56,670 bases of DNA from Chrysochromulina tobinii (taxonomy: Eukaryota > Haptophyta > Prymnesiales > Chrysochromulinaceae), in contig JWZX01003182.1 in assembly GCA_001275005.1 (NCBI GenBank), positions 1-56,670 of the forward strand. The letters run 5' to 3'. This document shows positions 22,451 to 33,853 of this stretch, one piece after another. The position numbers and the translations under genes are program-made. Within the stretch, counting starts at the first letter, position 1; each line of letters begins with the position of its first letter. Below the pieces are notes generated by a model that saw only the letters and a list, made by a program, of their open reading frames with translations, did no database searches and was not told where the DNA came from.

Positions 22451-22513
22451 TACCGGTACCGGTAAAAAGACACCGGGGGGAGCCGGGACACACACGAGAC
22501 ACACGGGACACGC
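22451..22513. repeat. ACCGGT-type dispersed repeat, copy A
   Basis: A short unit built on accggtaaaaagacaccgg followed by ggggagccgggacacacac. The same unit occurs inverted and in several copies at 33616-33772, and a short piece recurs at 22643-22665. It lies just upstream of the prolyl hydroxylase ATG, in the divergent region shared with the dehydratase gene. Confidence 0.7.
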
Positions 22514-22640
22514 GGACGCACAAAGGCACACAGACGAATCTCACAACCAACCAAACCCACCAACAACACACACCCCGCACGTCAGCGCGACAACCGAAGC
22601 CGCGGCCGACTCAACAGCCGCAAGCCCGAAGCCGACCGCT

Positions 22641-22671
22641 CCCCGGTACCGGTAAAAAGCCGCCGGTACTG
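22641..22671. repeat. ACCGGT-type dispersed repeat, short copy
   Basis: The sequence ccccggtaccggtaaaaagc repeats the start of the 22451-22513 unit, then diverges (cgccggtact). Confidence 0.55.
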
Positions 22672-22845
22672 TTCATCACCTCCTCGCTCCTGTCGCCTGT
22701 GAACGCACACTGCCGAGAGGAGACTAACGCTCCTGGTACACACCAAAATCTTTTTCGACTGACTGACGAGACTCTGCCGGCGTTCCAGCCGCGCTGGAGG
22801 CACCCTAATCAATCTCCATCGGCCCGTGTCCGTCGGCACCCATCG

Positions 22846-24693
22846 ATGCGCCGCAACGCCCAGCTGCGCTTGTCCCAGCAGCAGCTGCGCCGCTGGGTGC
22901 GCAGCAAGAGCGAGATCTCCGGCATAGGCACGTACGAGGCCGTGCTCCCCAACAAGGCCGAGGCCGACGCCGGCAAGCCTAACAAGTACTCGGCTGTCAT
23001 CACGCAGCGCAAGACGCAGGGCGCGGGTCAGGCGCAGCTCTTCGCGACGGACGTGGGAAAGGTTCCGCAGGGCATGAGCAAGCCGCAGGTCGGCATCGCG
23101 TCTGTGTGGTGGGAGGGCAATCCGTGCAACATGCACCTGCTCGATCTCGCGCAGGTCGCCAAGGAGAAGTGCTTGGAGCGCGGCCTGATCGGCCTGCGCT
23201 TCAACAGCATCGGCGTGAGCGACGGGATCAGCAACGGCACCGACGGCATGGCCTACTCGCTGCAGAGCCGCGATCTGATCGCGGATGGCATCGAGACGGT
23301 CATGGGCGCGCAGTACTACGACGCCAACATCTCGATCCCGGGGTGCGATAAGAACATGCCTGGCTGCATCATGGCGATGGCGCGCTTCAACCGTCCGAGC
23401 GTGATGGTATACGGCGGCACGATCCGCGCGGGCTGCCGGCCAAACATGGACGAAAAGCTCGACATCATTTCCGCGTTCCAGGCCTACGGCGAGTTTGTCG
23501 CGGGCAAGATCGACGACAGCACACGGCTGGACGTGGTTCGCTCGTCGTGTCCAGGCCCGGGCGCGTGCGGTGGCATGTACACGGCGAACACGATGGCGTC
23601 GGCGATCGAGGCGCTCGGCATGTCCGTGCCGTACTCGTCTTCCATCCCGGCATGGCTCCCCTCGGCAAACAACGGCCAGGGTGGGCTCCACCCCGAAAAG
23701 ACGGATGAGGTGGAGCGCGCGGTGGCAGCGCTGGAGCATTGCATCAAGCACGACATCAAGCCGCGGGACATCATGACGAAGGCGGCCTTCGAGAACGCGG
23801 TGCGCTTCATCATGGTCACCGGCGGCAGCACCAACGCCACCATTCACATCATCGCGATGGCGCGCTCTGCGGGCGTCGATTTCACTCTCAAGGATTTCCG
23901 TCGCATCTCCGCCGAGACGCCCTTCATCGCGGATCTGAAGCCGAGCGGCAAGTACGTGATGGAGGACCTGCATAAGGTAGGTGGCACGCCCGCGGTGCTC
24001 AAGTACATGCTCGAGAAGGGCTACCTGGACGGCAGCTGCCTCACGGTGACGGGCAAGACGATGGCTGAGAACCTCGCGCCGCTGCCCGGCCTTGCCAAAG
24101 GGCAGATGGTGATCGGAACGTTCGAGAAGCCTGTCAAGGCGACTGGGCACATAGCTATCCTCGAGGGCAACCTGGCACCCGAAGGCGCCGTTGGCAAGAT
24201 CACGGGCAAAGAGGGCACCTCGTTCCAGGGACCCGCGCGCTGCTTCGATGCGGAGGAGGACATGATGGCGGCGGTGCTAGCCGACCGCGAATCGCTCAAG
24301 GGCTGCGTGATCGTCATTCGGTACGAGGGGCCCAAGGGTGGTCCAGGGATGAAGGAGATGCTCAACCCGACGTCGGTTGTCATGGGCGCGGGCCTCGGGC
24401 AGGACGTGGCCCTCATCACCGATGGACGCTTCTCGGGCGGCTCCCACGGCTTCTGCGTCGGCCACGTGGCACCGGAAGCGCAGGTGGGTGGACCTATCGC
24501 GCTCGTCAAGGATGGCGACATTATCCGCATTGACGCGAACGACCTGAGCATCTCGGTCCATATCTCGGACGCGGAGATGGCGAAGCGCCGCGCCGCCTTC
24601 GTGCCGCCACCGTACAAGTACACGCGCGGCACCATGTACCGGTACATTAAGACCGTCTCGTCGGCACAGCACGGTTGCGTCACCGACGAGTGA
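22846..24693 (+). CDS. ilvD: Dihydroxy-acid dehydratase
   Basis: Dehydrates 2,3-dihydroxy-isovalerate and dihydroxy-methylvalerate to the 2-oxo acids in valine and isoleucine synthesis. The Fe-S ligands and signatures are present: [33 protein letters not shown] and [21 protein letters not shown]. The protein spans the full usual length and ends just after the family's C-terminus. The frame is open upstream to 22699, but only from GTG, so I take the ATG at 22846, giving 615 residues. The first ~25 residues ([19 protein letters not shown]) are basic and free of acidic residues, which fits an organelle presequence; a further 5' exon cannot be excluded. Single exon otherwise. Confidence 0.93.
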   Translation: MRRNAQLRLSQQQLRRWVRSKSEISGIGTYEAVLPNKAEADAGKPNKYSAVITQRKTQGAGQAQLFATDVGKVPQGMSKPQVGIASVWWEGNPCNMHLLDLAQVAKEKCLERGLIGLRFNSIGVSDGISNGTDGMAYSLQSRDLIADGIETVMGAQYYDANISIPGCDKNMPGCIMAMARFNRPSVMVYGGTIRAGCRPNMDEKLDIISAFQAYGEFVAGKIDDSTRLDVVRSSCPGPGACGGMYTANTMASAIEALGMSVPYSSSIPAWLPSANNGQGGLHPEKTDEVERAVAALEHCIKHDIKPRDIMTKAAFENAVRFIMVTGGSTNATIHIIAMARSAGVDFTLKDFRRISAETPFIADLKPSGKYVMEDLHKVGGTPAVLKYMLEKGYLDGSCLTVTGKTMAENLAPLPGLAKGQMVIGTFEKPVKATGHIAILEGNLAPEGAVGKITGKEGTSFQGPARCFDAEEDMMAAVLADRESLKGCVIVIRYEGPKGGPGMKEMLNPTSVVMGAGLGQDVALITDGRFSGGSHGFCVGHVAPEAQVGGPIALVKDGDIIRIDANDLSISVHISDAEMAKRRAAFVPPPYKYTRGTMYRYIKTVSSAQHGCVTDE

Positions 24694-25251
24694 GAGCGGG
24701 GCTAGGAGCTCTGCAACCCTGCAAGCAGCCGCGGAGTGGTGGATGCGGAGCAGGGTCGCGTGACTTACTTAGTGTCCGCGTGAGGCCTGCCAGGCCACAC
24801 CCTGTCCCGGGTGCATGCAACTGCATGCATTCACCTAAACGTGTACACGTGTACACCAAATCGCGGAATGTGTGGGAAATGGTTCGGGCGCGAGGCCGTA
24901 ATTTGTTGTGCAGTAAGATTCACTGGTTGCAGAGTGACTCGGCCGGGGAACATTATGTTAACATGATGTGTACTTCTTCTACTCGTCTAATTGCTTCTAT
25001 CTTCTTCCCGCGAGCCGCGACCCGCGTGCTGGAGACACGGAGCTCGGAGGGTGACACGCGATGCACGATGGGCTCACACGGGCTAAGCCACCTACTGGGG
25101 CGGCCGCGCCCGTGCACCCTGCACGCGGTGTCTTACGCATCTGGTGAACGGAGGGAGAGAGAGCGAGTGGGGACTGTTTTTACTTTGGGTGAACGGTGAC
25201 CAGAGAGCCTTCCATTTTAGGTCGGCCAAGGAATCCGCAAGACGCCGCAAG
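24694..25251. other. Intergenic; short palindromes only
   Basis: Upstream of the calpain gene. It contains two adjacent symmetrical motifs near 24812-24855: tgcatgca repeated around a two-base spacer, then gtgtacacgtgtacac. No gene or RNA was recognised. The frame before the calpain ATG is open from a GTG at 25144. Confidence 0.5.
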
Positions 25252-28200
25252 ATGGCCTTTCCTGCTGCCCCCTCGGTCCCACGATCCGCGCAGAAGCATG
25301 CTTTGGGGGGCGGCCTTCTGAACGTGTACAGCTCCGGAGGCCTCATCGAAGGCGAAGATTTTCTGGTCCACGTGCAGAATACCGACAAGGACAACCTGCT
25401 CCAGGTCGACTTAGACTTCTCTAGCTCGAGCAACCTGGAAGTCAAGGGCCAGCGCGGGCTTCGCGTTCGTGCCATCGTCGAGCCAGGGGTGACGATGCTC
25501 GCCGCCAAGCTCGAGCCAGCCACCAAGGGGAGAGGCTACGCGCTCTCGTGGACCGTAGGCTACAAGCAGCTGCCACCCGATCCGAGGCTGGTGGAGCAGA
25601 AGCTTGCGAATCAGCGCGATCGCATTGGCAAGGGCCTCGATGAGATGCTAGCACTGCATTACGCACTGCACGCAAAGGGACTTGATCCGTTCAATGAGCG
25701 CGTGGTGCGCGAGGCACTCAGGGATGACGGCGACGTGACCAACTCTGCGATCGACCTCTTCTTTCCGCCCGTCGCCCGCTCCATCGGCAACAGTACGAGC
25801 GCCCATGCGTGGCGTCGGGCCGTCGAGATCCTCCACGACGATCCCACGACAGACAAGGACGAGACAGCCGTCTTCTTCCAGTCCGTCAATGCCAGCGACA
25901 TTGTGCAGGGCGAGCTCGGCAACTGCTGGTTCCTGTCCGCGCTTGCCTCCCTGGTAGAGTTCCCGGAGATGGTCGACAGACTCTTCTGCACGGCGTGGCC
26001 GAAGAGCGTCGCGGCGGCGCGCAGGGCGGCCAAGCCCATGTACGACGACCAGGGCCTCTACAAGCTCCGCTTCTGCATGCACGGCCAGTGGATGGACGTG
26101 CTTATTGATGATTACTTTCCATGTAAGGGTCCGATGCAGGGGCCAGTCTTCTCGCGCGCTCATGGACCCGAGCTGTGGGTCATGCTGGTGGAGAAGGCGT
26201 ACGCGAAGCTGCAGGGCTCGTACTGGAACTGCCGGCTCGGGCTACCCAATGAAGGGCTGCTCGATCTGACGGGAGCTCCCACGATCCGCCTGCGATTTGA
26301 CGAAACCCAGGTGAGCTTCGATGACTTTTGGAGTTGGGACCGCAACTCGTGCGTCGTGTGCGCGAGCACGCCGGGGCTGGACACGTTCACCGAGGGGGGA
26401 GGGGCCACAGAGGCGCACGGCCTCGTGCCTGGCCACGCGTACACCGTCGTCCAAGCGCGCAGAATCGGCCGAGGCAAGTACGCAGGCGCGGAGGTGCTTC
26501 AGGTGCGAAACCCTTGGGGCAAGTTTGAATGGGGCGGGGCTTGGTCGGACAAGTCGCGCGAGATGGAGGCATGCAGGGCGGAGCTGGAGGACGACGGGAT
26601 CGAGACCAATGACGGCGATGAGGAGAATGACGGCATGTTCTGGATGTCCTTTGAGGACTTCAAGCGCCTCTTCGCCTCCGTCTCCGTGTGCGCTCTGCAC
26701 GTGCTGCAACCCGGCTCGACGCTCGCCAACCCCAAGACCCTTTCCAAGCTGCCCGAGACGCGTAACCTGCCGCCTAACCGGGGCAGTGGCCCGCGCTACG
26801 TGCCCCCGCGCAACGGGCGCCGCTCGGTCAAGCAGGCGGCACGGATGGATCCGCAGCTGTGGAATGAGGTGAGTGCCCATGATTGCCCTAATTGAGCACG
26901 ATTGCATCCTCCCCTCGATCACGGCGGCCCTCTCCCCCTGCTCCCCCCACCCACAGAGCCGCGTCAAGTCCCTCTTTGATGCAAGCAGCCTGCTCGACCC
27001 GCGTCTGCGGCCGGCCCACTGCTTCCAGTTCACGGTGCCGGCGCCCGACTCGGTCTTCGAAGTCAATGAACAACTCTTCTTCACCCTCTCGCAAGTGGAT
27101 GATCGCTCGCCCTTGTCGCCCGGCCATTTAGACGTCGGCCTCGTCCTCTATCGCATCGAGAGAGGCGGGCGACTGACAGAGATCGCTTTCCAAAAAGGGG
27201 TGAGTGTCTCTGCTACAACCGAGAGCAGTTCCTCGCGTCCCGCCCCTTCTTCCTCCAGAGTCTGACAGCGCCTGGCCCACGCCCTGGGCCCATGGCCTCT
27301 CATAACGTTGCCTGCCCAATCTCCCCGCCCACGCGCAGGATGCCAGCCGCAACTTATTGCTCGAGACTTACCTCGAACCGGGCGAGTACGTGGTGGTGCC
27401 CATCACTGGCGGGGTGCGCCCCGCGCCGCCGAGCACTGTCGCCAAGATCGCTCCTGTCGACGGCGACCCGCTGCTGCCCGAGTCCAACTGCCCCGTCTCC
27501 GCCTCCGTGTACTACGCGCTGCGCCGCATCTTCTTCGCGCTCGACCAGGACCTTGACGGTCTTCTCGGGCCTGCGGACCTCGCACTGCCCACGGCGGCGC
27601 CCTTTGTGGACGCCTGCAAGATAGACATCATCTCGGCCGAGGGGGAGCCAATGCAGCCGGGGTGCATGCTCAAGCTGAGCGCATTTGTGGCCCAATCGGG
27701 CGGTATCCAGCTAGAGACACTCGCCCTGGTGCTCCTCATGGCATGGGGCGGCCCCAAATCCGCGCAATGGACGACGCTCTTCAGCGCCATGGGCTACGAT
27801 CATCAGCTCAACCCTACCAACGCCCATCTCCCGTTCGTGCTTGCGCTGCACGCATCGCAGTCGGTCAAGCTGCGCCGGTGCAAGCTGGACGCGAGCGTGT
27901 ACGATCGCATCCTGTGCACCTATTGCAAGAGGCACGGCCACCAGCAGCGGATGGGGACTGCTTCGGTCTACGCGCTTGCCACGGGCAGTGGCGCGATCTT
28001 CGTCGGCGACAACACGGGCGTCGCGCCTGCGAGCATCACCGTCGACTGCGCGGGCTCGTACAACGTGGCCGGCCATGACGACTCACTGCAGGCCACGGGC
28101 ACACTCGCCCCGCCGCCAGCCGGGCAGAAGAGCGAGGGTGCACCGCAATTTCTGCTGGCGCTCGCGCACAGGAACGTGGACGACTCCTTCTCATGGACGT

Positions 28201-30515
28201 ATCGCTGCCAGGCGGTTGGCGCACAGCCGGCGCTGAGTGGCCCTCGGGCGCCAACGATGCCGCTGGGTACGGTTCTCGAACTGATCGTCTTCCCGGAGGA
28301 CATCCCCGCCGAGGAGGCCGCGCTCGAGGCGGCAGCGGCGGCGGCGGCGGAGAGGCAGGAATCGGGGCTGCAGGTGCGCGAGTCCGAGACCCTCGAGCTG
28401 AATACGGCCTATGAGGAGACGGCCATGGAAGACGGCGCAATCCGAGCGCTGCCTCGTGCGCTCCCAACGAAGCCGCTGAAGCGGGCCGTCGGAGCTCTCA
28501 GCGCCTTGGGCCTCCTGAAGCCGAAACCGCCGACGTCAGGTGGGCCGAGTCGGGAGGAGAGTGACAGATTGAAGCTGGCGCGCGATGCTCAAGCCCTCTT
28601 GAGAGGGACGCCGTCGGCGCCTGCAACTGCAGTGGGGCCTTCGGCCGCGCGTCCGATGGAGCACACGATGGAGCACACGATGGTCGATTCCTGGGTCGCC
28701 CGGGTCATGGCGCCGGCGATGGCGCCGGCGATGGCGCCGACGGACACGCGGCCGCTGGCCTCGACGTCCTCAGGTGCAATGCTCGCGCACGACGGCGGGC
28801 GCGCCCCTCTCACGAAGCGTGTGGAAGAGGCGCAAGCAGCGGACGACATGGAGCCGCTGCTGCTGCTTGCCATCCAGACCGAAGAAGGCAAACCACCCAA
28901 TGAGTGGCGGCGCGCGAACGTGGACGCCCTCTCCCAGATTGCATGCAGCCACTACCACTCGGTGGCGCTCGGCAAGGACGGCACCACCTTCTCATGGGGT
29001 CGCGGCCCGTACGGTGTGCTTGGGCACGGGTCGGAAGACGACGAGCCGTGTGCACGACCCATTGCCGCGCTCAAGGGCGAGAGGGTCCAGAGCGTGGCAG
29101 CTGGCCCGTACAATAGCGCAGCACTCACCGCCGACGGCAAGGTGCTGCTGTGGGGCTGGCACCCACTTGCGACGCTCGAGGAGGGCATCATCCATGAGAC
29201 CTTCCACTCGACGCCCGTCCGCGTCGCCGTGCCGCTTCACACGAGGATCATCGGTGCGGCGTGCGGCTGCTTTGGAGTCGCCGTGTGGGATGAACGTGGG
29301 CGCGTGTACACGTGGGGGCGGGGCGATTCGGGACAGCTCGGCCATGGCAATCTCGAGAGCGTGGCGCTGCCGCGGCCTATTGAGACGCTCGAAGGCGTCG
29401 CGATCGACCAGTGCGCCTTTGGCGGCAACGACGTCGAGGGCGAGCACACAGGCTTTCTGCTCCTAGCGAGCACCTCGGGTGCGCTCTTCAGCTGCGGCAG
29501 CCCGTCCCGCGGCCAGCTAGGGCGCACATACTCCTCCGGCGTGGACAGTCCGGACAACCTTCTTAGGCGCACAACGGTCGACATTGGGAGCGCCGCGCCG
29601 GTCCACCACGCGCTGCCTGGTCAGGTGCTCGGTGCCCTGTACAATCCTAAGGACAGCAGCGCCGCCCCCGTGAGCAAGCTCGCCGCGTCCGACAGCCATG
29701 CGGCTGTGCTCACCGACATGGGGGAACTCTACGTGTGGGGCGCTGAACAAGTGGCCAAGTTACCCAACATGAGCGACCAGGTAGTGTCCATGGACTTGGA
29801 GGAGCCCGCGCGTGTCCCAGACTGCCCGGAGCTAGTGGACGTTGTCTGCGCGGCGCACGTGACGCTCGGGCGCACGTCAAGAGGCGAGGCCTGGCTCATT
29901 GGCGGCGAGCGCGGGGCCGCTGGATTGCCCCGGCGCATGCAGCTGCCTGGGGCCTGCGTCGCCCTCTATGGTGGCGGGTTCTACTTGGGTGTCGCGGTGG
30001 ATTTGAACGTCGAGCCGGGCGAGCTACCGGTACCGCTGGCAGCGGCAGCTGTACTTGGCGCGAGCACGAGCGCGAGCACGGCTCGGATGCGGCAGGCGGA
30101 GGAGTTGCTGGTCGCGGCAGGCCTGCCTGCCGAGCTGGCCGAGTCCGTCGAGCCAGGACTCGCGTCGCTACTGCTCGCGGACGTGGGCCAAGCAACCCCC
30201 GATTGCCTCCGGCACGAGCTGCGCCTGCTGCGCGACTTGCTGCGTGTGGAGAAGGACAAGCTGCACCGGCTGGTGCAGGGCGACAAGGATGGCGAGCTGC
30301 CGCCCTCGGCAGGCACCTGGACCGATCAGCAGGGGCGACGTGCAGGCACGCAGGCTCATTTTGTTGAGCCGAAGGGGGACCACCGCGAGATGTCACTTCG
30401 CAAGCCGCCCAGGGCCAAGTACGTGATGCGTGCGGCGGAGACTATCAAATTGTACCCGCGCAAGAACGGCACGCTCTCGTCTGCCTCGCGGGCAGATAAT
30501 GTCACCTGGGCCTGA
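25252..30515 (+). CDS. Calpain-type cysteine protease fused to RCC1-like repeats
   Basis: 1,678 residues in three exons: 25252-26868, 26957-27199 and 27339-30515, all phase 0, with GT-AG introns. The ATG at 25252 is in good context (AAGATGGCC); the upstream open frame starts at GTG. Parts in order: a beta-sandwich-like N-terminus (~20-115), a UBA-like helical stretch (~140-185, VREALRDDGDVTNSAIDLF), the calpain core with catalytic Cys in QGELGNCWFLSALASL, His in PGHAYTVV and Asn in VRNPWG, a C2-like calpain domain crossing both introns, one EF-hand-like loop (DQDLDGLLGPAD), a second beta-rich domain, a Met/Pro/Thr linker, then RCC1-type blades (SHYHSVALGKDG, FSWGRGPYGVLGHG, VYTWGRGDSGQLGHG, LYVWGAEQ) and a helical tail. 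Expect Ca2+-dependent limited proteolysis; the propeller may recruit substrate (inference). Confidence 0.88.
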
Positions 30516-30916
30516 ACCCCGCTTGGAGCGCGAGCAGCGAGGAGCACATGTGGAGCGAGCGTAACGGGCATGATCACATTCGCACGAGGCACGTGCAGAG
30601 AGGAGGGTGACGCAGAGAGGAGGGCTGTGCAGGGAGTCCGATCTCCGATGAGGACCAGGCTACAGATTCACATCTGAAATGTGAAATCTGTCAGTAAGCC
30701 TTAAAGCGATTAGCCCCCGTTGGCCTACCTTATATTTCACCATTGCCTCTAGTCACTGGCTCAGGCCTCATCCTGTCAAGATCTAGTTATCAAGACAACT
30801 ACGTATGGTACTGGGAAGACACGGAAAGTTTCTCAGGCCACAAGTAATAAAAGAACTACAAGCGTGAAAAGCTCACAGGATTGGACCAAAGTGCGCCACA
30901 GGCTGCGACGCCCGCG
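30516..30916. other. Intergenic with hairpin and possible 3' splice site
   Basis: The region between the calpain and IQ-protein genes. A near-perfect hairpin lies at 30662-30691: acagattcacat pairs with atgtgaaatctgt, with one bulged base. Just before the next gene, agctcacag|gattgg (about 30871-30880) looks like a 3' splice acceptor, so that gene may have a non-coding or short coding 5' exon in this stretch. Confidence 0.5.
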
Positions 30917-32110
30917 ATGCCTCCCGCCGTGGCCAAAAGCGACACCAAAGTGAAAAAGGACGACAGCAAGAAGGCAATCCCCAAGGCCACTCCGAGCATC
31001 GACACCGGCGCCGTCAGCAATACTACTGGCAAGAAGCAGACTGGGCAGACTCCTCGAGGCAAGGGCAAGACTGAGGAGACTCCACGTGGTGGTGCAAAGA
31101 CGGGCAAGGACTCGCGGAAGGTGCCCGATTCCGCGCGTACGAAAGCGAGCAAGAAACCATCCAGTCCGACGACCGTATACGAAAGCGAAAGCGGCCGTAT
31201 ACTGGAGGATAATACTGAAAGCGTGGATGCCGGCCCCGCCGAACCAGTAAAAGGGCTGCTTTCGGCCCCAGCAGCGGCGCCGGTCGCAGTGGCTGCGAAC
31301 CCGTCCGCGGCCGCGGACATGGTGGCAGAGCTGGCACTGGCATTTGTACCCGCCAGCGCGGTTGAGACGGCGACCCTCAAGCAGCTCCTCGCGGAGCGCA
31401 CTGAGCTCGCCACCAAGGAGGCAGAGCGGGCGGCGGCGCTCGAGCAGCGCGCCATCACGGCTGAGAGGAAGCTGGCCGCAGCGCTCGCGTCCACGAGTGC
31501 GGCGGCGCTGGCGGCGGCGGAGGAGCGTGCCGCCATGGCGGAGGCCGCCTTCGAGTCGATGAAAGCACTACTCGAAGAGGCGGAGACAAAGATTGGTCAG
31601 CTCGGTATGAGTCTGCCCAAGTTGGCGAGCCCACCCATACGGGCACCCGCGGCGCGCACCCCCGTAGGAGGACAACCGCCACTCCCGCCGCCGCCGGCCG
31701 CCCCGTCGCCCCGTCCCGATGAGGGAGGCAGTGAGGGAGGCGCCGAGTCGGGCGTGTACGGCGAGGAGCATGCCCGTGCGGCCGTCCGCGTGCAGGCGGT
31801 ACAGCGCGGGCGCTCCTCGCGTAGCGTGCTTCGTCTGGAGGCCGGGGGCTCCCCCGCGACGCCGCGCTCGGGTCCGGCGTCGATCGCGCTGCCCGAGTAT
31901 ACGGCGGAGCAGACGGCCGCGGCGACGAAGGTGCAAGCGCTCACGCGAGGGCGATCGGCGCGCCTCAACCTCGCCTACATGCAGCCGGCAGAGCGTCCGC
32001 GACCCGCGGTAGACGAGGATGACGGCCCATATAACGTGAGCATCGAGATGGTCTCGGGGGAGGATGGCGTCGAGGAGCTCAAAGTCAAGGTGACGATCTT
32101 TTCAGAGTAA
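30917..32110 (+). CDS. IQ-motif, Ala-rich coiled-coil protein
   Basis: 397 residues from the ATG at 30917; the open frame extends 12 codons further to a TTG. The N-terminal third is Lys/Thr/Pro-rich and disordered. The middle (~150-235) is an Ala/Glu/Lys helical coiled-coil stretch (ERTELATKEAERAAALEQRA). The C-terminal part has a Pro-rich linker and two IQ-like motifs, ARAAVRVQAVQRGRSSR and AAATKVQALTRGRSAR, that match AxxVQxxxRGR calmodulin-binding helices. It ends in an acidic tail. It probably binds calmodulin or a myosin-light-chain-like protein; the rest has no recognised domain. A 5' exon is possible because a cacag acceptor lies at the edge of the open frame. Confidence 0.72.
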   Translation: MPPAVAKSDTKVKKDDSKKAIPKATPSIDTGAVSNTTGKKQTGQTPRGKGKTEETPRGGAKTGKDSRKVPDSARTKASKKPSSPTTVYESESGRILEDNTESVDAGPAEPVKGLLSAPAAAPVAVAANPSAAADMVAELALAFVPASAVETATLKQLLAERTELATKEAERAAALEQRAITAERKLAAALASTSAAALAAAEERAAMAEAAFESMKALLEEAETKIGQLGMSLPKLASPPIRAPAARTPVGGQPPLPPPPAAPSPRPDEGGSEGGAESGVYGEEHARAAVRVQAVQRGRSSRSVLRLEAGGSPATPRSGPASIALPEYTAEQTAAATKVQALTRGRSARLNLAYMQPAERPRPAVDEDDGPYNVSIEMVSGEDGVEELKVKVTIFSE

Positions 32111-32322
32111 TCTGTAATGCGCGAGACACACACAGCTCTATGGAATCTGCATCACTCAGTACATGTATAAGCTGTGTGTGAATGTTGGTCAGCCTGATGA
32201 TATTCCCTATTCTGCATTGTGGTTTAAGGTCTGAGAAGGGGCGTCCGTGGAAGTTCCGTTGGAAGGAATACGGTAGGATTCCTTTTTTGGCGCGTCTTCA
32301 CAGTCGGTCTTCAACAAGAAAA

Positions 32323-33430
32323 ATGCCGCCGAAGTACAAGGCCAACGCCGAGACCGCTTCCGCCAGCCCATCCAAGAAGGCCAAGAAGGCCATCGAGGAG
32401 GAGGAGGAGGTCGCCGATGCCGAGCCTCCTCCCGCGTGCACGTCACCTTCTGCTGCTGATGCGGCGAGCTCCATCGTGGCGAAGGCAAGTAAGATCACGG
32501 CGGGGGGCAAAGGCGATCGCCGCGGGCACGGCCGATGCCGTGACACGCACACCCACGGTGCGCAAGCCGCACGTCGAGGGCGGGCTCGTGATGGTCCACT
32601 GGAACGTGGGCGGGCTCAACGGGCTGCTCACCGGCAAGAGCGCCGAGGAGCGCAAGGCGCTGCTCAAGGATCTTGTTGACAAGGAACGGCCTGACGTGCT
32701 CGCCTTATCGGAGCACAAGCTGCAGCAGAAGAATGTAGCGGCGGCCGAGAAGGCGCTTCTCGAGCTCCTCCCCGGCTATGCTGCCCACTGGTGCGTCTGC
32801 ACGGCCAAGAATGGCTACTCGGGCGTCGTCGCGCTCGTGCGCAAGGGCCTGGCGCCTGCGGTGGCTCTCGACGAGGTGTGCCCGAGCTTGCACGAGGGGC
32901 GCACGATTACGCTCACCTTTGACGACGTTGTTGCAGTCCTCGCGTATGTGCCCAACTCGGGCCAGGACCTCAAGCGTCTGGACGAGCGCATCGATACGTG
33001 GGAGCCAGCGATGCGCGCGTACCTGAAGGCGAAAAGCTCGGCAACGGGCGGCGGGCCGGTGGTGCTCCTCGGCGACCTGAACGTCGCGCATCTCGACGCC
33101 GACATCTGGAACGTCGCGGCCAAGCACATCCCAAAGTCCGCAGGCTGCACGCCGCGCGAGCGCGAGGCGTTTGGGGTGCTGCTCGCCGACGGACCGTACG
33201 TCGACTGCTTCCGGCAGCTGCATCCGGATGCGCAGGGCGTCTTCTCGTACTGGTCGACGCGCTCGGGCGGCCAGCTTCTCAACCGCGGGCTGCGCCTCGA
33301 CTACGCGGTCGCGAGCGCAGCGCTCGCCAAGGAGGGCGGTCCGCTCACGCTGCACGAGTGCGCCTACATGTCCGAGTATGCGCCCAACGGAGACCACGCG
33401 CCCACGCTCGTCGCGCTCAAGCGCGTGTGA
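32323..33430 (+). CDS. AP endonuclease (exonuclease III / APE1 family), frame break near N-terminus
   Basis: Base-excision repair endonuclease that cuts 5' to abasic sites. Motifs in order: VMVHWNVGGLNG, PDVLALSEHKLQ (metal-binding Glu), YVPNSGQDLKRLDER, VVLLGDLNVAH (Asp and Asn), VDCFRQLHP, LLNRGLRLDYAV and the catalytic Asp-His in NGDHAPTLVAL. The catalytic part lies in the frame open from 32417. A coding-like N-terminus with a KKAKK nuclear-type signal (MPPKYKANAETASASPSKK) starts at the ATG at 32323 in another frame. Removing one G from the G6 run at about 32503-32508 joins them as ..SKITAGAKAIAAGT. Alternatively, translation from the ATG at 32417 gives MPSLLPRARHLLLLMRR.., which resembles a mitochondrial presequence. 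Splicing with a 45-bp intron is a weaker option. Confidence 0.85.
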
Positions 33431-33615
33431 GTGGGGCAGGGAGTTGCACGTGTGAGAGACTGTGGGAGGAGGAGGACGACGACGAGGGGACTCGAGGGAG
33501 ACCGCCCTGCACGCTTTGAGTCAGACAAAGTCACGGACTGCCCGCATGCCCCCGCTGTCGGCCAGGCATGACGGCGGGAAGCCGGGAACGAGTCTTGGTT
33601 CTCGAGAAAAGGTTA

Positions 33616-33772
33616 CAGTACCGGTGTGTCTTACCGGAACTGGTAGTCTTTTTACCGGTACCGGCTCCCCCGGTGTCTTTTTACCGGTGTGTCCCGTGTG
33701 TGTCCCGGCTCCCCCCGGTGTCTTTTTACCGGTAAGACACCGGGGGGAGTCGGGACTCACACGGGAGCCGCG
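33616..33772. repeat. ACCGGT-type repeat cluster with hairpin, copy B
   Basis: Several tandem and inverted copies of the unit ctttttaccggt / accggtaaaaag joined to ccggtgtct and ccgggacacac segments. The inner part folds: ccccccggtgtct and agacaccgggggg flank ttttaccggta. It matches the 22451-22513 unit in inverted orientation, 11 kb away. It lies between the AP endonuclease and the MSS51-like gene. Confidence 0.7.
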
Positions 33773-33853
33773 ACCGCTCCTCGCGCGGGCCGACTCGGAG
33801 GAGGCCGCCCCCTGCGAACCCAGCCCAGCCGCCTCCCGCTCCCGAGCGCGGTG

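Noticed and set aside
22582..24150. 522-codon minus-strand frame
   Set aside because: Antisense of dihydroxy-acid dehydratase; His/Arg/Val-rich with no motif.
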